Shown here: positions 44,968 through 54,951 of the stretch, one piece after another
How positions within the stretch are numbered: the first letter of the stretch is position 1
How the letters are laid out: every line of letters starts with the position of its first letter
Origin: JAIQFF01 sp963788505
GTDB taxonomy: Bacteria; Acidobacteriota; Terriglobia; Terriglobales; Acidobacteriaceae
Reading direction: 5' to 3'
Assembly: GCA_963788505.1 (NCBI GenBank)
Contig: CAWBGY010000009.1
Span: 1,137,358-1,201,357, forward strand
Length of the DNA stretch: 64,000 nucleotides
Made by a program: the position numbers and the translations under genes
Notes under the pieces: model-generated
Database searches by the model: none
What the model saw: the letters and a program-made list of their open reading frames with translations, nothing else
Told to the model about the DNA's origin: nothing

Positions 44968-47397
44968 TCATTCGTGTCGAAGAGCTACCATGGGATCGAC
45001 CCGGGTCGCGCGATAGGCCGGAATGTAACTGGCCATCATCGCGGCCGCGAAAAGCACGACGCACACAGCCGCGAAAGTTGCGGCGTCCGTGGGAGCCACG
45101 CCAAAGAGCAAACTTGCAATCAGCCGCGCAGTGAGCAAACCGCCCACGACGCCGAATGCAACTCCGACAAGAGCCAGTTTCAGACCGCTCCTGACTACCA
45201 TCCTCAGCAAGTCGCCGCGCTGCGCGCCCAAGGCCATGCGCAAACCAAGCTCGCGCGAGCGCTGCGTCACGCTGTATGCCAGGACGCCATAGAGCCCCAA
45301 CGTCGCAAGCAGGAGCGCCAGAGCGGAAAATCCGCCAATCAGGTATGCGGGATAAGCCCGCAGCATCATGGTGGGGGAGGTCGAAATGAGTTGCGCCATG
45401 CTGCTCACTTCGAAGAGGGGAGCCTGGGGTTCGAGTTCGTGGACGGCCCGCGTCACGGCGCCGACCAGGGAACCCGGCTCTTTCTTCGTGCGGATCACCA
45501 GGCTGAAATATGGGGATGGGCTCTGTGCGAAGCAGTCGTACACGATGGGCGTTGGCGCAGCATCCAGACTGTGGATATTTTCATTGCCCACCACGCCGAC
45601 GATCTGGACGTAGTTGGGCTCATTCGTATAGGTGAAGTTGATGCGCTTGCCAATCGGGTCCTGCTGGGGAAAGACCATGTCCGCCATGGCCTGGTTGACG
45701 ATCACGACGTGAGTTGATTTGTCGTGGTCCTGCGAATTGAAGAACCGCCCGGCGCGCAACGGAATACCCATCACGGAGAAGTAGTTCTGTGAGGCCGTGC
45801 GAGTATTGGCTTCGTATTCCCGGCCGCCGCTCTTCTTGGGGTGTCCCTCCAGGTCAAAGCGGGAGGTATTGCCGTTGCCGGACATGGGCACAGTCGTAAC
45901 CGCCGCCACTTCCTGGATTCCAGGAAGGCTCCTGATTCTGCTCAGCAGTTGCTGCTGAAAAGCCAGCTGTTTGGGACCATCGGAATATTTGTTTGCCGGC
46001 AGCCCCACCACGCCGGTAAGCAGATTGCGAGGGTTGAAACCGGGGTCGGTCCCCAGCACACGGTGCAAACTCTTGAGCATCAGTCCGGCGCCCACCAGCA
46101 GTACGACCGCCAGAGCCATTTCCGAAATCACCAGCACGCTGCGCAGCCGGTGGGTGGAGCCGACGGAACCGCGGCCGGCTTCCTGAAGGTCCTCTTGCAG
46201 GTTGGGATTGAACGTCTGAAGCAGCGGCGCCAAGCCAAACAGAATTCCCGTCAGCAAAGAAATTCCGAGCGCGAACCAGAGTACTTTCGCATTCACCGTC
46301 AATCCCTGAAGTTGGGGCGTAGCCAGCAGAATGTCGCGCGGAAACAATGAGATGACCACGGGGACCGCCCAGTAGGCAGCGAGAACCCCCGCCCCACCGC
46401 CGATGAGCGCCAGCAAAATGCCCTCCGTCAGCAACTGACGGGCAATGCGGTTTCTCCGGGCGCCCAGCGCCAGACGAACGGAAACTTCCTTTCGGCGAGG
46501 CAGGGATCGCGCCAGCAGCAGTCCCGCCACGTTGGCACAGGTAATGAGCAGGACGAAGCCGATCGCAGCCATCAACACGAGCAGCACGGGCTGTATCTGG
46601 CCGACAATCTGCTGTCGCAGGTCAACCAAATCCGCGCTCACGCCGGCATTCGAGTCCGGATACTGCATGGCCAATCGCCGCGAAATGGTCTGTATCTCGG
46701 CTTGTGCCTGCTCCAGGCTCACGCCCGGCTTGAGGCGGGCCACGGGATGCAACCAATAGCCGTTTCGCCGCAGGAAAAATCCGGATACCCGGGGAGACAT
46801 CCACAATTCCGCCGACTGGGTGGGGGCAAAAACAAAGTTCTTTGGAAGCACTCCCACCACCGTGGCCAGTTCGCCATCCAGCACCAGTGTCGTACCGACT
46901 ACGCCGGGGTTGCCGCCAAAACGCCGCTGCCAGGCTCCGTAGCTCAGGATGACTGGAGAATTCTTCTGCAGGTCATCTTCGCCGGCCGCGAACGTCCGCC
47001 CCAGAACGGGCTGAACCCCCAAGGTCTCAAAGAAGCCGGTGGTTGCCACGGCCACCAGAAGCTGTTCAGCACCCTCCTTGCCCGTCAGAGTCACGCTGTT
47101 CTTCGAATATCCGCCCATTTGCGAGAAGACTTTGTTCTCCCGTTTCAGATCCAGATAGTCGGGATAGGAGAACTCAAATTGCTGGAACGGACCCTCGGTA
47201 CGCTTCTCCCACATCTGTACCAACTGCTCGGGCTTCTCGTAAGCCAGCGGCCGCAACAGGATGGCGTCGAAGACCGTAAATACGGCCGTCGTGGCTCCAA
47301 TTCCCAGGGTCAACATGATCAGGATGATCGCGGTCAGCCCGGGACTCTTCCGCAACATGCGTAATCCATAGCGGACGTCTTGCATCAATGTTTGCAT
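44968..47397 (-). CDS. ADOP-type permease 6
   Basis: About 809 residues starting MQTLMQDVRYGLRMLRKSPGLT. The full duplicated MacB/FtsX layout ends RATRVDPMVALRHE. ATG 47397 is chosen because GAGGAG, formed with the TGA stop of permease 5, lies four bases before it. This stop-overlapping ribosome site implies translational coupling inside the operon. Confidence 0.92.
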   Translation of the reverse strand: MQTLMQDVRYGLRMLRKSPGLTAIILIMLTLGIGATTAVFTVFDAILLRPLAYEKPEQLVQMWEKRTEGPFQQFEFSYPDYLDLKRENKVFSQMGGYSKNSVTLTGKEGAEQLLVAVATTGFFETLGVQPVLGRTFAAGEDDLQKNSPVILSYGAWQRRFGGNPGVVGTTLVLDGELATVVGVLPKNFVFAPTQSAELWMSPRVSGFFLRRNGYWLHPVARLKPGVSLEQAQAEIQTISRRLAMQYPDSNAGVSADLVDLRQQIVGQIQPVLLVLMAAIGFVLLITCANVAGLLLARSLPRRKEVSVRLALGARRNRIARQLLTEGILLALIGGGAGVLAAYWAVPVVISLFPRDILLATPQLQGLTVNAKVLWFALGISLLTGILFGLAPLLQTFNPNLQEDLQEAGRGSVGSTHRLRSVLVISEMALAVVLLVGAGLMLKSLHRVLGTDPGFNPRNLLTGVVGLPANKYSDGPKQLAFQQQLLSRIRSLPGIQEVAAVTTVPMSGNGNTSRFDLEGHPKKSGGREYEANTRTASQNYFSVMGIPLRAGRFFNSQDHDKSTHVVIVNQAMADMVFPQQDPIGKRINFTYTNEPNYVQIVGVVGNENIHSLDAAPTPIVYDCFAQSPSPYFSLVIRTKKEPGSLVGAVTRAVHELEPQAPLFEVSSMAQLISTSPTMMLRAYPAYLIGGFSALALLLATLGLYGVLAYSVTQRSRELGLRMALGAQRGDLLRMVVRSGLKLALVGVAFGVVGGLLTARLIASLLFGVAPTDAATFAAVCVVLFAAAMMASYIPAYRATRVDPMVALRHE

Positions 47398-47405
47398 CGT
47401 TCTCC

Positions 47406-49868
47406 TCACTCGTAACGCAGCGCCACCATGGGATCGACTCTGGCCGCACGGCGCGCCGGAATAACAGAGGCGACAAGCGCCATAACCAACATCAGCAGAA
47501 TGCTCCCTGCGTAGATGAGCGGGTCGGTGGCGCTGACATCGAAGAGCAATGATCGGATCAAGGCTGAAGTCGCGAAAGACCCAAGTACCCCCAAACCGCA
47601 GCCCAAAAGAGTCAGCTTTGCGCCAGAAACAAGTACGAGTCGACCAATAGTGGAACGCTGAGCACCAAGCGCCATGCGAATGCCAATCTCCCGCGTGCGC
47701 AGCGACACGGAGAAAGCGACCACCACGTAGATGCCCGTAAGTGCAAGCATCAGCGCAGCTATGGCAAAGGCAGCAATGAGCGCGGTGTTGAAGCGACGTG
47801 GTGCCTCGACCGTCGAGATCACGTCGTCCATAGTTTGCACATGCTCCAAAGGGAGAAGCGGGTCGATTTCAGAAACTGTTGCCCGCAAGACATGAATCAG
47901 CTTTTCGGGTGGAAGAGCTGAGCGTAGCGCGATATATCCGCCACCAGGCAGGTTTCCGCTCTCTCCAGGACCGAGAAGAATGGCGGGCTGCTGGATTGGG
48001 CTGTACCACTGCTCGATGCTGGGTTCATCGCGAGCGCCTAACTTCGTGTCGGCGACTACGCCCACGACCGTTGCCCATGGCAGCTCCTTCTTCGGGCTGC
48101 CGACATGCATGCGCTTGCCAAGAGCGTTTATACCCGGCCAGCAATGTTTCGCCATGGTCTGGTTAACGATGATGACCAGAGGTGCGCCAGAGCGGTCCTC
48201 CGGGGTGAACTGGCGGCCCTCGATCAGCGGAATGCCCATAGCGTGGAAATAGTCGCCATAGACAGTAGCGAAGCCTGCGAATTTCAGGTTCCAGCGATCG
48301 GAAGGTTGGCCCTCCACGGTGTATGCAGCCTTCCCGCCGCCGGAAGCGGGCAGAGTATCAGTAATGCCGACAGCGACAATTCCGGGCTCGCTCGAAAGCC
48401 GGCGGACAACTTCTTGGTCGAATGCGTCCGAAGAAGCGCGAGTTGAATATTGCGCTGCTGGCAATTGAAGGCCGGCAACAAGCACATGGTCAGGGCGGAA
48501 GCCGGGGTCAACGGCCTGCATTTTCTCGAAGCTGCGCAAAAAAGCACCTGCCGCGGTGAGCAACACGAGCGCTACAGCGATCTCGGACACCACCAAGGCT
48601 GCTCGTAACCGAGCATGGTTCGCAGAGCCCGTGCCGATGCGATCACCTTGCTTCAGGCTTTCAATCAGGTTCGTCCGCAACGCCGCGAAGCAGGGCGCAA
48701 GGCTACAAATGGCGCCAGTCGCCAATGAGAGGAGGAGAGCAAACACGGCAACCTTCGCGTCGATTGAAATTGAGTCGATTCGAGGCATTGACTCTGGCAA
48801 AAAATGCAGCGTAGTTCGAACAGCAATTGCGGCAAGCGCAAATCCAAGCAGACCTCCAGAGACGCTGAGGAGCAGACCCTCCAAGACCGATTCGCGAAGA
48901 ATAGCCCAGGAACTGGCGCCGAGTGCGGACCGAACCGCGAATTCGCGGCGACGCCGGATGGCCTGGACCAACAGCAAGCCAGCCACATTTGCACAAGCAA
49001 TCAGCAACACAATGGAAACGGCTAGAAGCAAGCTCCAAAGCATTGGCCGGATATCCGATACCTCATGTTCCCGCAATGGTGCGACGTCTCCGCGAATGTG
49101 AAGCGACGACTTGCTGGGCGGAAAATCGCGCATGATCTGCTTGGCCACGCGGTCGGCGTCTTGCGCTGCCTGCGAGAGGGAAACACCATCCTTGAGCCGC
49201 GCGACGATGTCGTACGCCCAAAAACCGGAGGCGGGGGAAAGCTCTTCGGCGGTAGGGCTCATTGGAACCCAAAGCTGTACCTGGCTTAAGTGGCCGGGCT
49301 CTAGAGGGAACTCAAAGCTGCGTGGCATCACGCCGACAATCGTGTACGCCTTTCGATCGAGAAGGATGGATTGGCCTAAGACATTGGGATCGAGGTGATA
49401 GCGGTTCAGCCATAGGGCGTAACTGACAACGACGAGCGGCTGGTGCCCATCTTCCTCCGCCTGTGTGAAAATGCGCCCGACGAACGGGCGCACGCCGAGG
49501 GTCGGGAAGACGCCTGCGGTGAGTCGTGCACCGGTAACTTCTTCCGGCGTGGGGCCGCCCGACAGTTCATAGTTTCTTCGATACACGCCGCCAAGAGAAG
49601 CAAAGGCGTTGGTCGCCTTTGCATAGACGCCAATCTCGCGAGCGGTCACGCTAATCCCAGGGTTGTTTCCCAGATGATCTCCCAACAGGACCAATCGCTC
49701 AGGATGGCTGAACGGGAGCGGGCGCAAAAGAATCCCTTCGACGAGCGAGAAGACTGCGGTGCCGGAGCCGATGCCAAGGGCCAGCGTGACAACCGCTACG
49801 GCCGTGAATCCCGGGCTCTTTCGACGCTGGCGAATCGCATAGCGAATCTCCTGAAGCAGGCCGGTCAT
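47406..49868 (-). CDS. ADOP-type permease 5
   Basis: About 820 residues starting MTGLLQEIRYAIRQRRKSPGFT, ending ARRAARVDPMVALRYE. ATG 49868 is preferred over ATG 49877 and the longer upstream frame because AAGGAG stands nine bases before it; the longer frame would overlap the previous gene. The complete permease has both membrane blocks. Its codon usage appears somewhat less GC-rich than that of permeases 4 and 6, hinting at a different history. Confidence 0.9.
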   Translation of the reverse strand: MTGLLQEIRYAIRQRRKSPGFTAVAVVTLALGIGSGTAVFSLVEGILLRPLPFSHPERLVLLGDHLGNNPGISVTAREIGVYAKATNAFASLGGVYRRNYELSGGPTPEEVTGARLTAGVFPTLGVRPFVGRIFTQAEEDGHQPLVVVSYALWLNRYHLDPNVLGQSILLDRKAYTIVGVMPRSFEFPLEPGHLSQVQLWVPMSPTAEELSPASGFWAYDIVARLKDGVSLSQAAQDADRVAKQIMRDFPPSKSSLHIRGDVAPLREHEVSDIRPMLWSLLLAVSIVLLIACANVAGLLLVQAIRRRREFAVRSALGASSWAILRESVLEGLLLSVSGGLLGFALAAIAVRTTLHFLPESMPRIDSISIDAKVAVFALLLSLATGAICSLAPCFAALRTNLIESLKQGDRIGTGSANHARLRAALVVSEIAVALVLLTAAGAFLRSFEKMQAVDPGFRPDHVLVAGLQLPAAQYSTRASSDAFDQEVVRRLSSEPGIVAVGITDTLPASGGGKAAYTVEGQPSDRWNLKFAGFATVYGDYFHAMGIPLIEGRQFTPEDRSGAPLVIIVNQTMAKHCWPGINALGKRMHVGSPKKELPWATVVGVVADTKLGARDEPSIEQWYSPIQQPAILLGPGESGNLPGGGYIALRSALPPEKLIHVLRATVSEIDPLLPLEHVQTMDDVISTVEAPRRFNTALIAAFAIAALMLALTGIYVVVAFSVSLRTREIGIRMALGAQRSTIGRLVLVSGAKLTLLGCGLGVLGSFATSALIRSLLFDVSATDPLIYAGSILLMLVMALVASVIPARRAARVDPMVALRYE

Positions 49869-49891
49869 GCTGTTCATCTCCTTCTTAGTTA

Positions 49892-52345
49892 TTACTCGTA
49901 GCGCAGCGCCACCATGGGATCGACTCTGGCCGCGCGGCGCGCCGGGATGTAGCAAGCCACGAGCGCCACCAAAACCAGCAGCAATGCGACCAGCGCAAAG
50001 GTGAGCGGATCGGTCGCGCTCAACCCGAACAGCATCGATTGTAGGGTGCGGGTCAGGACCATCGCTCCTGCCAGTCCGACCGCCACACCGATCAGCGCAG
50101 TTACGATCCCTTGTCCCAGCACCAGTCGCAGGATGTTGCCCGAAGATGCTCCCAGCGCGGTTCGCACTCCAAACTCTCCGGTGCGCTGGGTGACCGCATA
50201 GGCCATCACTCCGTAGAGCCCAGCCATGGCCAGCAGCAGCGCCGTGCCTGCGAACACGCCCACCAGTGTGAGGTTGAAGCGCCGGGCCTTAAGAGAATTC
50301 GACAACACTTGGGTAAACGTACTGAAGTCCGGCGGGACGTTGGGATCGAGCCTGCGCACAATCTGGCGGGCAGAAGAGATCACGGCAGCCGGCTCGGTCA
50401 GGCTGCGTAACACCGCCGTAAAGTGGTACGTAGCCTGCGGACGCTGCCGGTAGTTCACATAAATGGTTGGGCTGGGAGGCGCTTCCAGGCTGTCTTCACG
50501 CACATCGCCAACCACACCGACGATGGTGAGCGGACGCACATCGCCATCCATGTTTCCGAATTCGATGCGTCGGCCCAGCGGATCTTGTCCCGGCCATTTT
50601 TCATTGGCGAGGGACTGGCTGACCAGCGCCACATGCGGGGCATCGATGGTGTCCCGGTCGTCGAATAGCCGCCCGAGAAGCAGTGGGATACCCAGGGCCC
50701 GAAAATAGCCTCCACTTGCCGGGCAGTAGTTGGCGTACCCGGTGTGGGTGGCCTTGTGAGACCAGCTCTCCAGCTCCGCCATGGCGTGGGGCGGCTGCTC
50801 TCCCGGCGCCAATATGACGTAACCCCCGTCTGCCAACGGTCCGGTGAACGGCAGGCTTCCTGTGCCGCCAACTTCCAGCACTCCGGGAATGGCGCGCATC
50901 TGCGCCAACAGTTGATCGAGAAACTGAATGCGGCGTGTCTTGTCGGCTTCCTTTTCGGCATATGACAGCGCTAGACCCACGGTAATGATGTGCTCGGTAT
51001 GAAAGCCCGGGTCGGTGGCGAGCACCCGCAACAGACTGCGTCCCAAGAGGCCAGCACCGGTGAGCAACACTAATGTGATGGCCAGCTGTCCGGCGATGAT
51101 GGCGTGGCCCAGACGCTGGCTGCGCGGCAGACCGCTCTGCGACCGGCCCCGCTCCGCTAACGCGGGCTGCGCGGCCCCTGAAGTAGCCCGTAGCGCACTG
51201 AAGACTCCCAGTCCAGCCGCCACGATCGACGAAATTCCAAGGGCAAAGAGCAATACGGGCAGGCTGATGGAGACCTTTCCTGCCAGTGGCAGTTCAGGCG
51301 GAGCCAGACTTACCAATGCAACCACTCCCCAGCGCGCCGCCAGCACGCCTGCGGCACCTCCTGCCAGAGAGAGCAGCAAAGCTTCCGTGAGAAACTGCTG
51401 CACCAGCCGTCCTCGCGTGGCGCCAATTGCTGCGCGGACCGCCAACTCCCTTTGCCGCGCGGCAGCTTGTGCCAGGAGCAGGTTCGCCACGTTGGCGCAG
51501 GCAATCAGCAAGAGGAAGCTGACCGCGCCCAGCAAAATGATTAACGCCGGACGCACGTCGCTGGTCATTGCATCCTGCAGACGAGCCACCGCAACGTTGG
51601 TCATGTCCACATCTTGTCCGTACTGCTGATGGATTTGACCGCCAATCAGCGCCAGCTCGGCCCGTGCCTGCTCCGGAGCAATCCCGTCACGCAATCGTCC
51701 CAACACATGCCAGTTGTGGGCACTACGGCTCGGCAGCCGTCTGTAGATTTCTCGCGGCATCCAGATGTTTGAGTCATCGGGGAAACGGAAGCCGGGTGGC
51801 AAGACGCCGATGACCGAGACTGCCTGCTCCTCGATGGTCAACTTGACCGCCGAAAGGTCGGCGGCGCTTCCCAGATATTGTTGCCAGTATCCGTAGCTCA
51901 CCAGCGCGGTGGGCGCTGCGCCGAAGCGCTGGTCATTGGGCAAAAAGCTGCGGCCCAGCGCCGGCCGTACGCGCATGAGCGGGAAGAAGTCACGGGAAAC
52001 CGTCGCCACCGTCGCCCGTGTCGGCTCGGAGCCGCCGGAAACCGATTCTGGGAGGGCCCGGTACTCGGCCAATCCTTGCAGAGAATGGTTCTGCGAACGG
52101 ATGTCCTCAAAATTCGGGTCGGTAAAATTCATTCGGTGGCCGCGTGCATCCACCTCCCAAAGACGGACAATCTGGTCGGGATTTTTGTAAGGCAGCGGCC
52201 GCAGCAGGACTTCGTACGTCACGCTGAAAATCGCCGTGGTCGCACCGATCCCCAGGGCCAGTGTAAAAAACGCCACCAGGGTAAAGCCCGGGTTCTTCCG
52301 CAACATGCGGAATCCGTATCGCAGATCTTGAAGGAAACTTTCCAT
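49892..52345 (-). CDS. ADOP-type permease 4
   Basis: About 817 residues from ATG 52345 (MESFLQDLRYGFRMLRKNPGFT), ending ARRAARVDPMVALRYE. It is the permease directly after ATPase 1 and the adaptor, so it is the best candidate for the core MacB-like partner of that pair. Both FtsX blocks are intact. The last residues are shared with permease 5, which points to recent duplication or gene conversion between neighbours. Confidence 0.92.
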   Translation of the reverse strand: MESFLQDLRYGFRMLRKNPGFTLVAFFTLALGIGATTAIFSVTYEVLLRPLPYKNPDQIVRLWEVDARGHRMNFTDPNFEDIRSQNHSLQGLAEYRALPESVSGGSEPTRATVATVSRDFFPLMRVRPALGRSFLPNDQRFGAAPTALVSYGYWQQYLGSAADLSAVKLTIEEQAVSVIGVLPPGFRFPDDSNIWMPREIYRRLPSRSAHNWHVLGRLRDGIAPEQARAELALIGGQIHQQYGQDVDMTNVAVARLQDAMTSDVRPALIILLGAVSFLLLIACANVANLLLAQAAARQRELAVRAAIGATRGRLVQQFLTEALLLSLAGGAAGVLAARWGVVALVSLAPPELPLAGKVSISLPVLLFALGISSIVAAGLGVFSALRATSGAAQPALAERGRSQSGLPRSQRLGHAIIAGQLAITLVLLTGAGLLGRSLLRVLATDPGFHTEHIITVGLALSYAEKEADKTRRIQFLDQLLAQMRAIPGVLEVGGTGSLPFTGPLADGGYVILAPGEQPPHAMAELESWSHKATHTGYANYCPASGGYFRALGIPLLLGRLFDDRDTIDAPHVALVSQSLANEKWPGQDPLGRRIEFGNMDGDVRPLTIVGVVGDVREDSLEAPPSPTIYVNYRQRPQATYHFTAVLRSLTEPAAVISSARQIVRRLDPNVPPDFSTFTQVLSNSLKARRFNLTLVGVFAGTALLLAMAGLYGVMAYAVTQRTGEFGVRTALGASSGNILRLVLGQGIVTALIGVAVGLAGAMVLTRTLQSMLFGLSATDPLTFALVALLLVLVALVACYIPARRAARVDPMVALRYE

Positions 52346-52380
52346 ATTTCTCACTCATACCCGGCGTCGGATCACTCCGC

Positions 52381-53106
52381 TCATGCATGCACGTCCGCCA
52401 TCAGCTTCTTCAGTTCTTCTTCCGCCACGACTTTCCCGTCGAACAAATGCACTTCGCGTTCGGCGTGCTTGGCGAAACGTGGATCGTGCGTGACCATGCA
52501 GATGGTTGCGCCCTCGCGGTGCAGGTTCTGGAGCAGCTCCATGACGGCTTCGCCGTTACGCGAATCCAGATTTCCTGTGGGCTCGTCCGCCAGGAGAATG
52601 GAAGGTTTTCCGCCCAGGGCGCGCGCCACGGCCACGCGCTGCTGCTGGCCGCCGGAGAGTTGCGAGGGATAATGCCGCACCCGGTGCGCCATGCCCACGC
52701 GCTCCAATGCTTCCATCACGCGCTTCTTGCGTTCGACCGCGGGCATCCTCTGCCGGTAGGTCAGCGGCAACTCGACATTTTCATAGACGGTAAGGTCGCC
52801 AATCAGATTGAAGCTCTGGAAGATGAATCCGATCTCCTGATTGCGGATGCGCGAGCGCTCCGCGAAGCCCAGGTTCTCGACGGGCTGGCTGTTCAACTGG
52901 TAGCGCCCGCCTGTGGGCGTATCCAGCAGGCCGATGATCGAGAGCAGGGTTGACTTGCCGCATCCCGAGGGACCCGACATGGCGACGTACTCTCCCTTGC
53001 GGATCGACAGGTGCACGCCCGAAAGGGCGTGGGTTTCAACTTCGTCGGTGTAAAAGACTTTGGTGAGATCTTCAATCTGGATCAGCGCTTGTGCGGCTTC
53101 AGTCAT
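52381..53106 (-). CDS. ABC transporter ATP-binding protein, MacB/LolD type (ATPase 1)
   Basis: A 241-residue nucleotide-binding subunit with Walker A GPSGCGKSTLLS, Q-loop FIFQSFNLIGDLTV, signature LSGGQQQRVAVARA, Walker B SILLADEPTGNLD and H-loop VTHDPRFA. It differs clearly from ATPase 2 in sequence, so the operon carries two separate MacB-type ATPases. It lies 50 bp after the adaptor gene. Confidence 0.95.
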   Translation of the reverse strand: MTEAAQALIQIEDLTKVFYTDEVETHALSGVHLSIRKGEYVAMSGPSGCGKSTLLSIIGLLDTPTGGRYQLNSQPVENLGFAERSRIRNQEIGFIFQSFNLIGDLTVYENVELPLTYRQRMPAVERKKRVMEALERVGMAHRVRHYPSQLSGGQQQRVAVARALGGKPSILLADEPTGNLDSRNGEAVMELLQNLHREGATICMVTHDPRFAKHAEREVHLFDGKVVAEEELKKLMADVHA

Positions 53107-53156
53107 GGCGTGTGCCTCAATGGGTTGTCTGATCGAACTTGTCCGATTCCACTTTT

Positions 53157-54417
53157 TTAGTCGAGCCTGATGCGGTCAGTGTTATCAAAGCGCGACATGT
53201 CGGAAAGAATCACGGTGTCACCCTCGTGCAGCCCTTCAATAATCTGGATTGAATTTACGGACGCGCGGCCCACTTTTACTGGAACGCGGACCGCGCCTTT
53301 GCCGTCCGCATCCAGTTTGAACAGGCTGATGGTGCCGTTTTCCTGTCCGAAGGCTGGACGTCCGACGTAGAGCACGTTCTCCAGCCGCTCCAGATCGATG
53401 GTGCCGTCGACGCTCAGATCGGGACGCGCGCCCTTGGGAAGGTCGCCGGTAAGTTGCACGTCAACCGTCACGGTACCGTTCTGTACCGCGGGATCGACTC
53501 GCATCACCGTCCCGGAAACCGTGCCGTTGTGAGTATCGATCGTGGACGGCTGACCGATCTGTATGTCTCGCGCCTGGGTCTCGGCAATCTTCAATTCCGC
53601 AATCAGATGATTAGGCTGGATGACCTTGGCCAGCATCGCGCCCGGCAAAACGTGTTGCCCAACCTGCAATGGCAGATCGACCAGAACGCCGTCGATGCCG
53701 GCGCGGACCTTGAGTGCGTCCAGTTGCTTCTGCTTCAGTTCCGCGAGCGCGCGCATCTGGTCCACCTTCGCCTGCTGTTCCGCCATCTGCGACTCGATCG
53801 CTTTCTGGTTGATGGACAGGCGCTCATCTTCGATGTTATTTCGGATGGTAAGTTCGTCGGCCCGTCCCTTCGACGCCTTGTAGGCAAGGCCTGAAATCAC
53901 ACCGAGGTCGTATAGTGCCTTGTCAGTCTCCGACTGTAGTTTGGCCTGACTGTAATCCGCGGTCACCGTGGCAGCGCCGGCTTTCTGGTTCATCAGGTCG
54001 CTCTGCAGCTTGACTCGCAGACTCTGATATTCAGCCTCGGCAGCTTTCAGTTGAAGCCTTGCGTCGAGCGCCGCCTGCTCGACTTGCGGATTGCTCATCT
54101 CGAGCAGAATGCTGTCAGCTTTCACCTGGGACCCCGGCAACATGCGGATGCGAACGACAGTGGCTTCTGTCTCCGCGGGTATCTGACGGGTGAACTCCTG
54201 GCTGGGAATCAGCGATCCCAGCCCTCTGACCTGACGCAACATGGGGCCGCGCTTGACGGTGTCGGTCCACACCGTACTGCGTTCCACTTCCTGCGCCGCC
54301 GGTTTTAGCCGGGAAACGCCGATGGTGACGATGCCGAGAAGTACCACGCCGACCACAACTCCGATAATTTGCCGGCGTCGTCTTCTGGCGCTTGATGTCT
54401 GGGCGTGCGATATCCAT
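53157..54417 (-). CDS. periplasmic adaptor (HlyD/MacA-like), N-terminal frameshift
   Basis: About 419 residues when one extra base is removed. The first frame gives MDIARPDIKRQK from ATG 54417; the second continues RRRQIIGVVVGVVLLGIVTIG, the membrane anchor, and the body (lipoyl halves, a long coiled-coil hairpin at about 110-230, beta-barrel with VDPAVQNGTVTVDVQL). The indel lies around 54381-54392. In the second frame alone the only start would be GTG 54356, inside the membrane segment. The protein should bridge the inner-membrane permease to the TolC channel. Confidence 0.85.
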
Positions 54418-54431
54418 CAGAGTTCCACTTC

Positions 54432-54446
54432 GCAACTGTCGAGCCA
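54432..54446 (-). promoter_or_regulatory. sigma-54-like promoter of the adaptor operon
   Basis: Minus strand TGGCTCGACAGTTGC: TGG and GC are separated by exactly ten bases, with TTGC at -12 as in the sigma-54 consensus TGGCAC-N5-TTGC. The predicted start of transcription falls only about three bases before ATG 54417, which would make a near-leaderless mRNA; this is its weak point. Confidence 0.6.
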
Positions 54447-54520
54447 TTCGCGATGCGGCGGTAAGTGTATGCCAGAGCAGGAAGATGTCGTCACATTCGA
54501 ACTGCTGATTGGTCTGACGT

Positions 54521-54556
54521 TGTCCGCTATCGAACTTGAGTGTCCATTTGCGAACA
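54521..54556 (-). promoter_or_regulatory. paired activator sites upstream of the adaptor operon
   Basis: Two palindrome-like sites, TGTCCG-CTAT-CGAACT (54521-54536) and TGTCCA-TTTG-CGAACA (54541-54556), spaced 20 bp and beginning 75 bp upstream of the -24 element. This is typical placement for an NtrC-type enhancer. Confidence 0.6.
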
Positions 54557-54569
54557 CTGCAACAAAAAC

Positions 54570-54603
54570 TGTCAGTCTGTCAGCTCTCAGCTATCAGCTC
54601 TCC
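54570..54603. repeat. heptamer array without partner
   Basis: CTGTCAG TCTGTCAG CTCTCAG CTATCAG CTC, the same heptamer class as in the housekeeping region. I see no inverted partner nearby. It sits just upstream of the activator sites. Confidence 0.7.
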
Positions 54604-54670
54604 CGGCAAACACCTCTGCGAAAAGCCGCGACGTTGCCGGAAGTGCGAAGTTCTGACCCTCAACTGTGCG

Positions 54671-54860
54671 AGTCATCCTGAGCGTAGGAGGTGCTTCGCC
54701 ATGCGAAGCACCTGCGAAGTCGAAGGACCCCTATCGCCAGAACTGAACTCGCCATCACAAAGGTTCGTGCCACCGCTTCAGGCGGAGAGCGTACGGGTAG
54801 GGGTCCTTCGACTCCTCCGCCTCTTCGCCAGCGAAGAGGCGAACTCGCTCAGGATGACTC
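54671..54860. repeat. TCATCCTGAGCG-family hairpin repeat
   Basis: Inverted pair with conserved ends (TCATCCTGAGCG; GTCGAAGGACCCCTA) and different stems in each arm (GGTGCTTCGCCATGCGAAGCACC is one 23-base palindrome with key half GGTGCTTCGC; the other is CCTCTTCGCCAGCGAAGAGG). It lies just after the natural stop of permease 3. Together with the array, enhancers and promoter it fills 54418-54951. Confidence 0.8.
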
Positions 54861-54951
54861 GGCTTTCTTTAGAAGCTGAACTCCGCGCCGCCAGCGTCTT
54901 CCTGGCCAAAAGCCCCGTCTGAAACCAAGCGTGGCCGAACGATCAAGCTGC

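Noticed and set aside
548..54860. CRISPR array or insertion sequences among the repeats
   Set aside because: Repeats are dispersed hairpins or short heptamer runs without regular spacers, and no cas gene or transposase is present.
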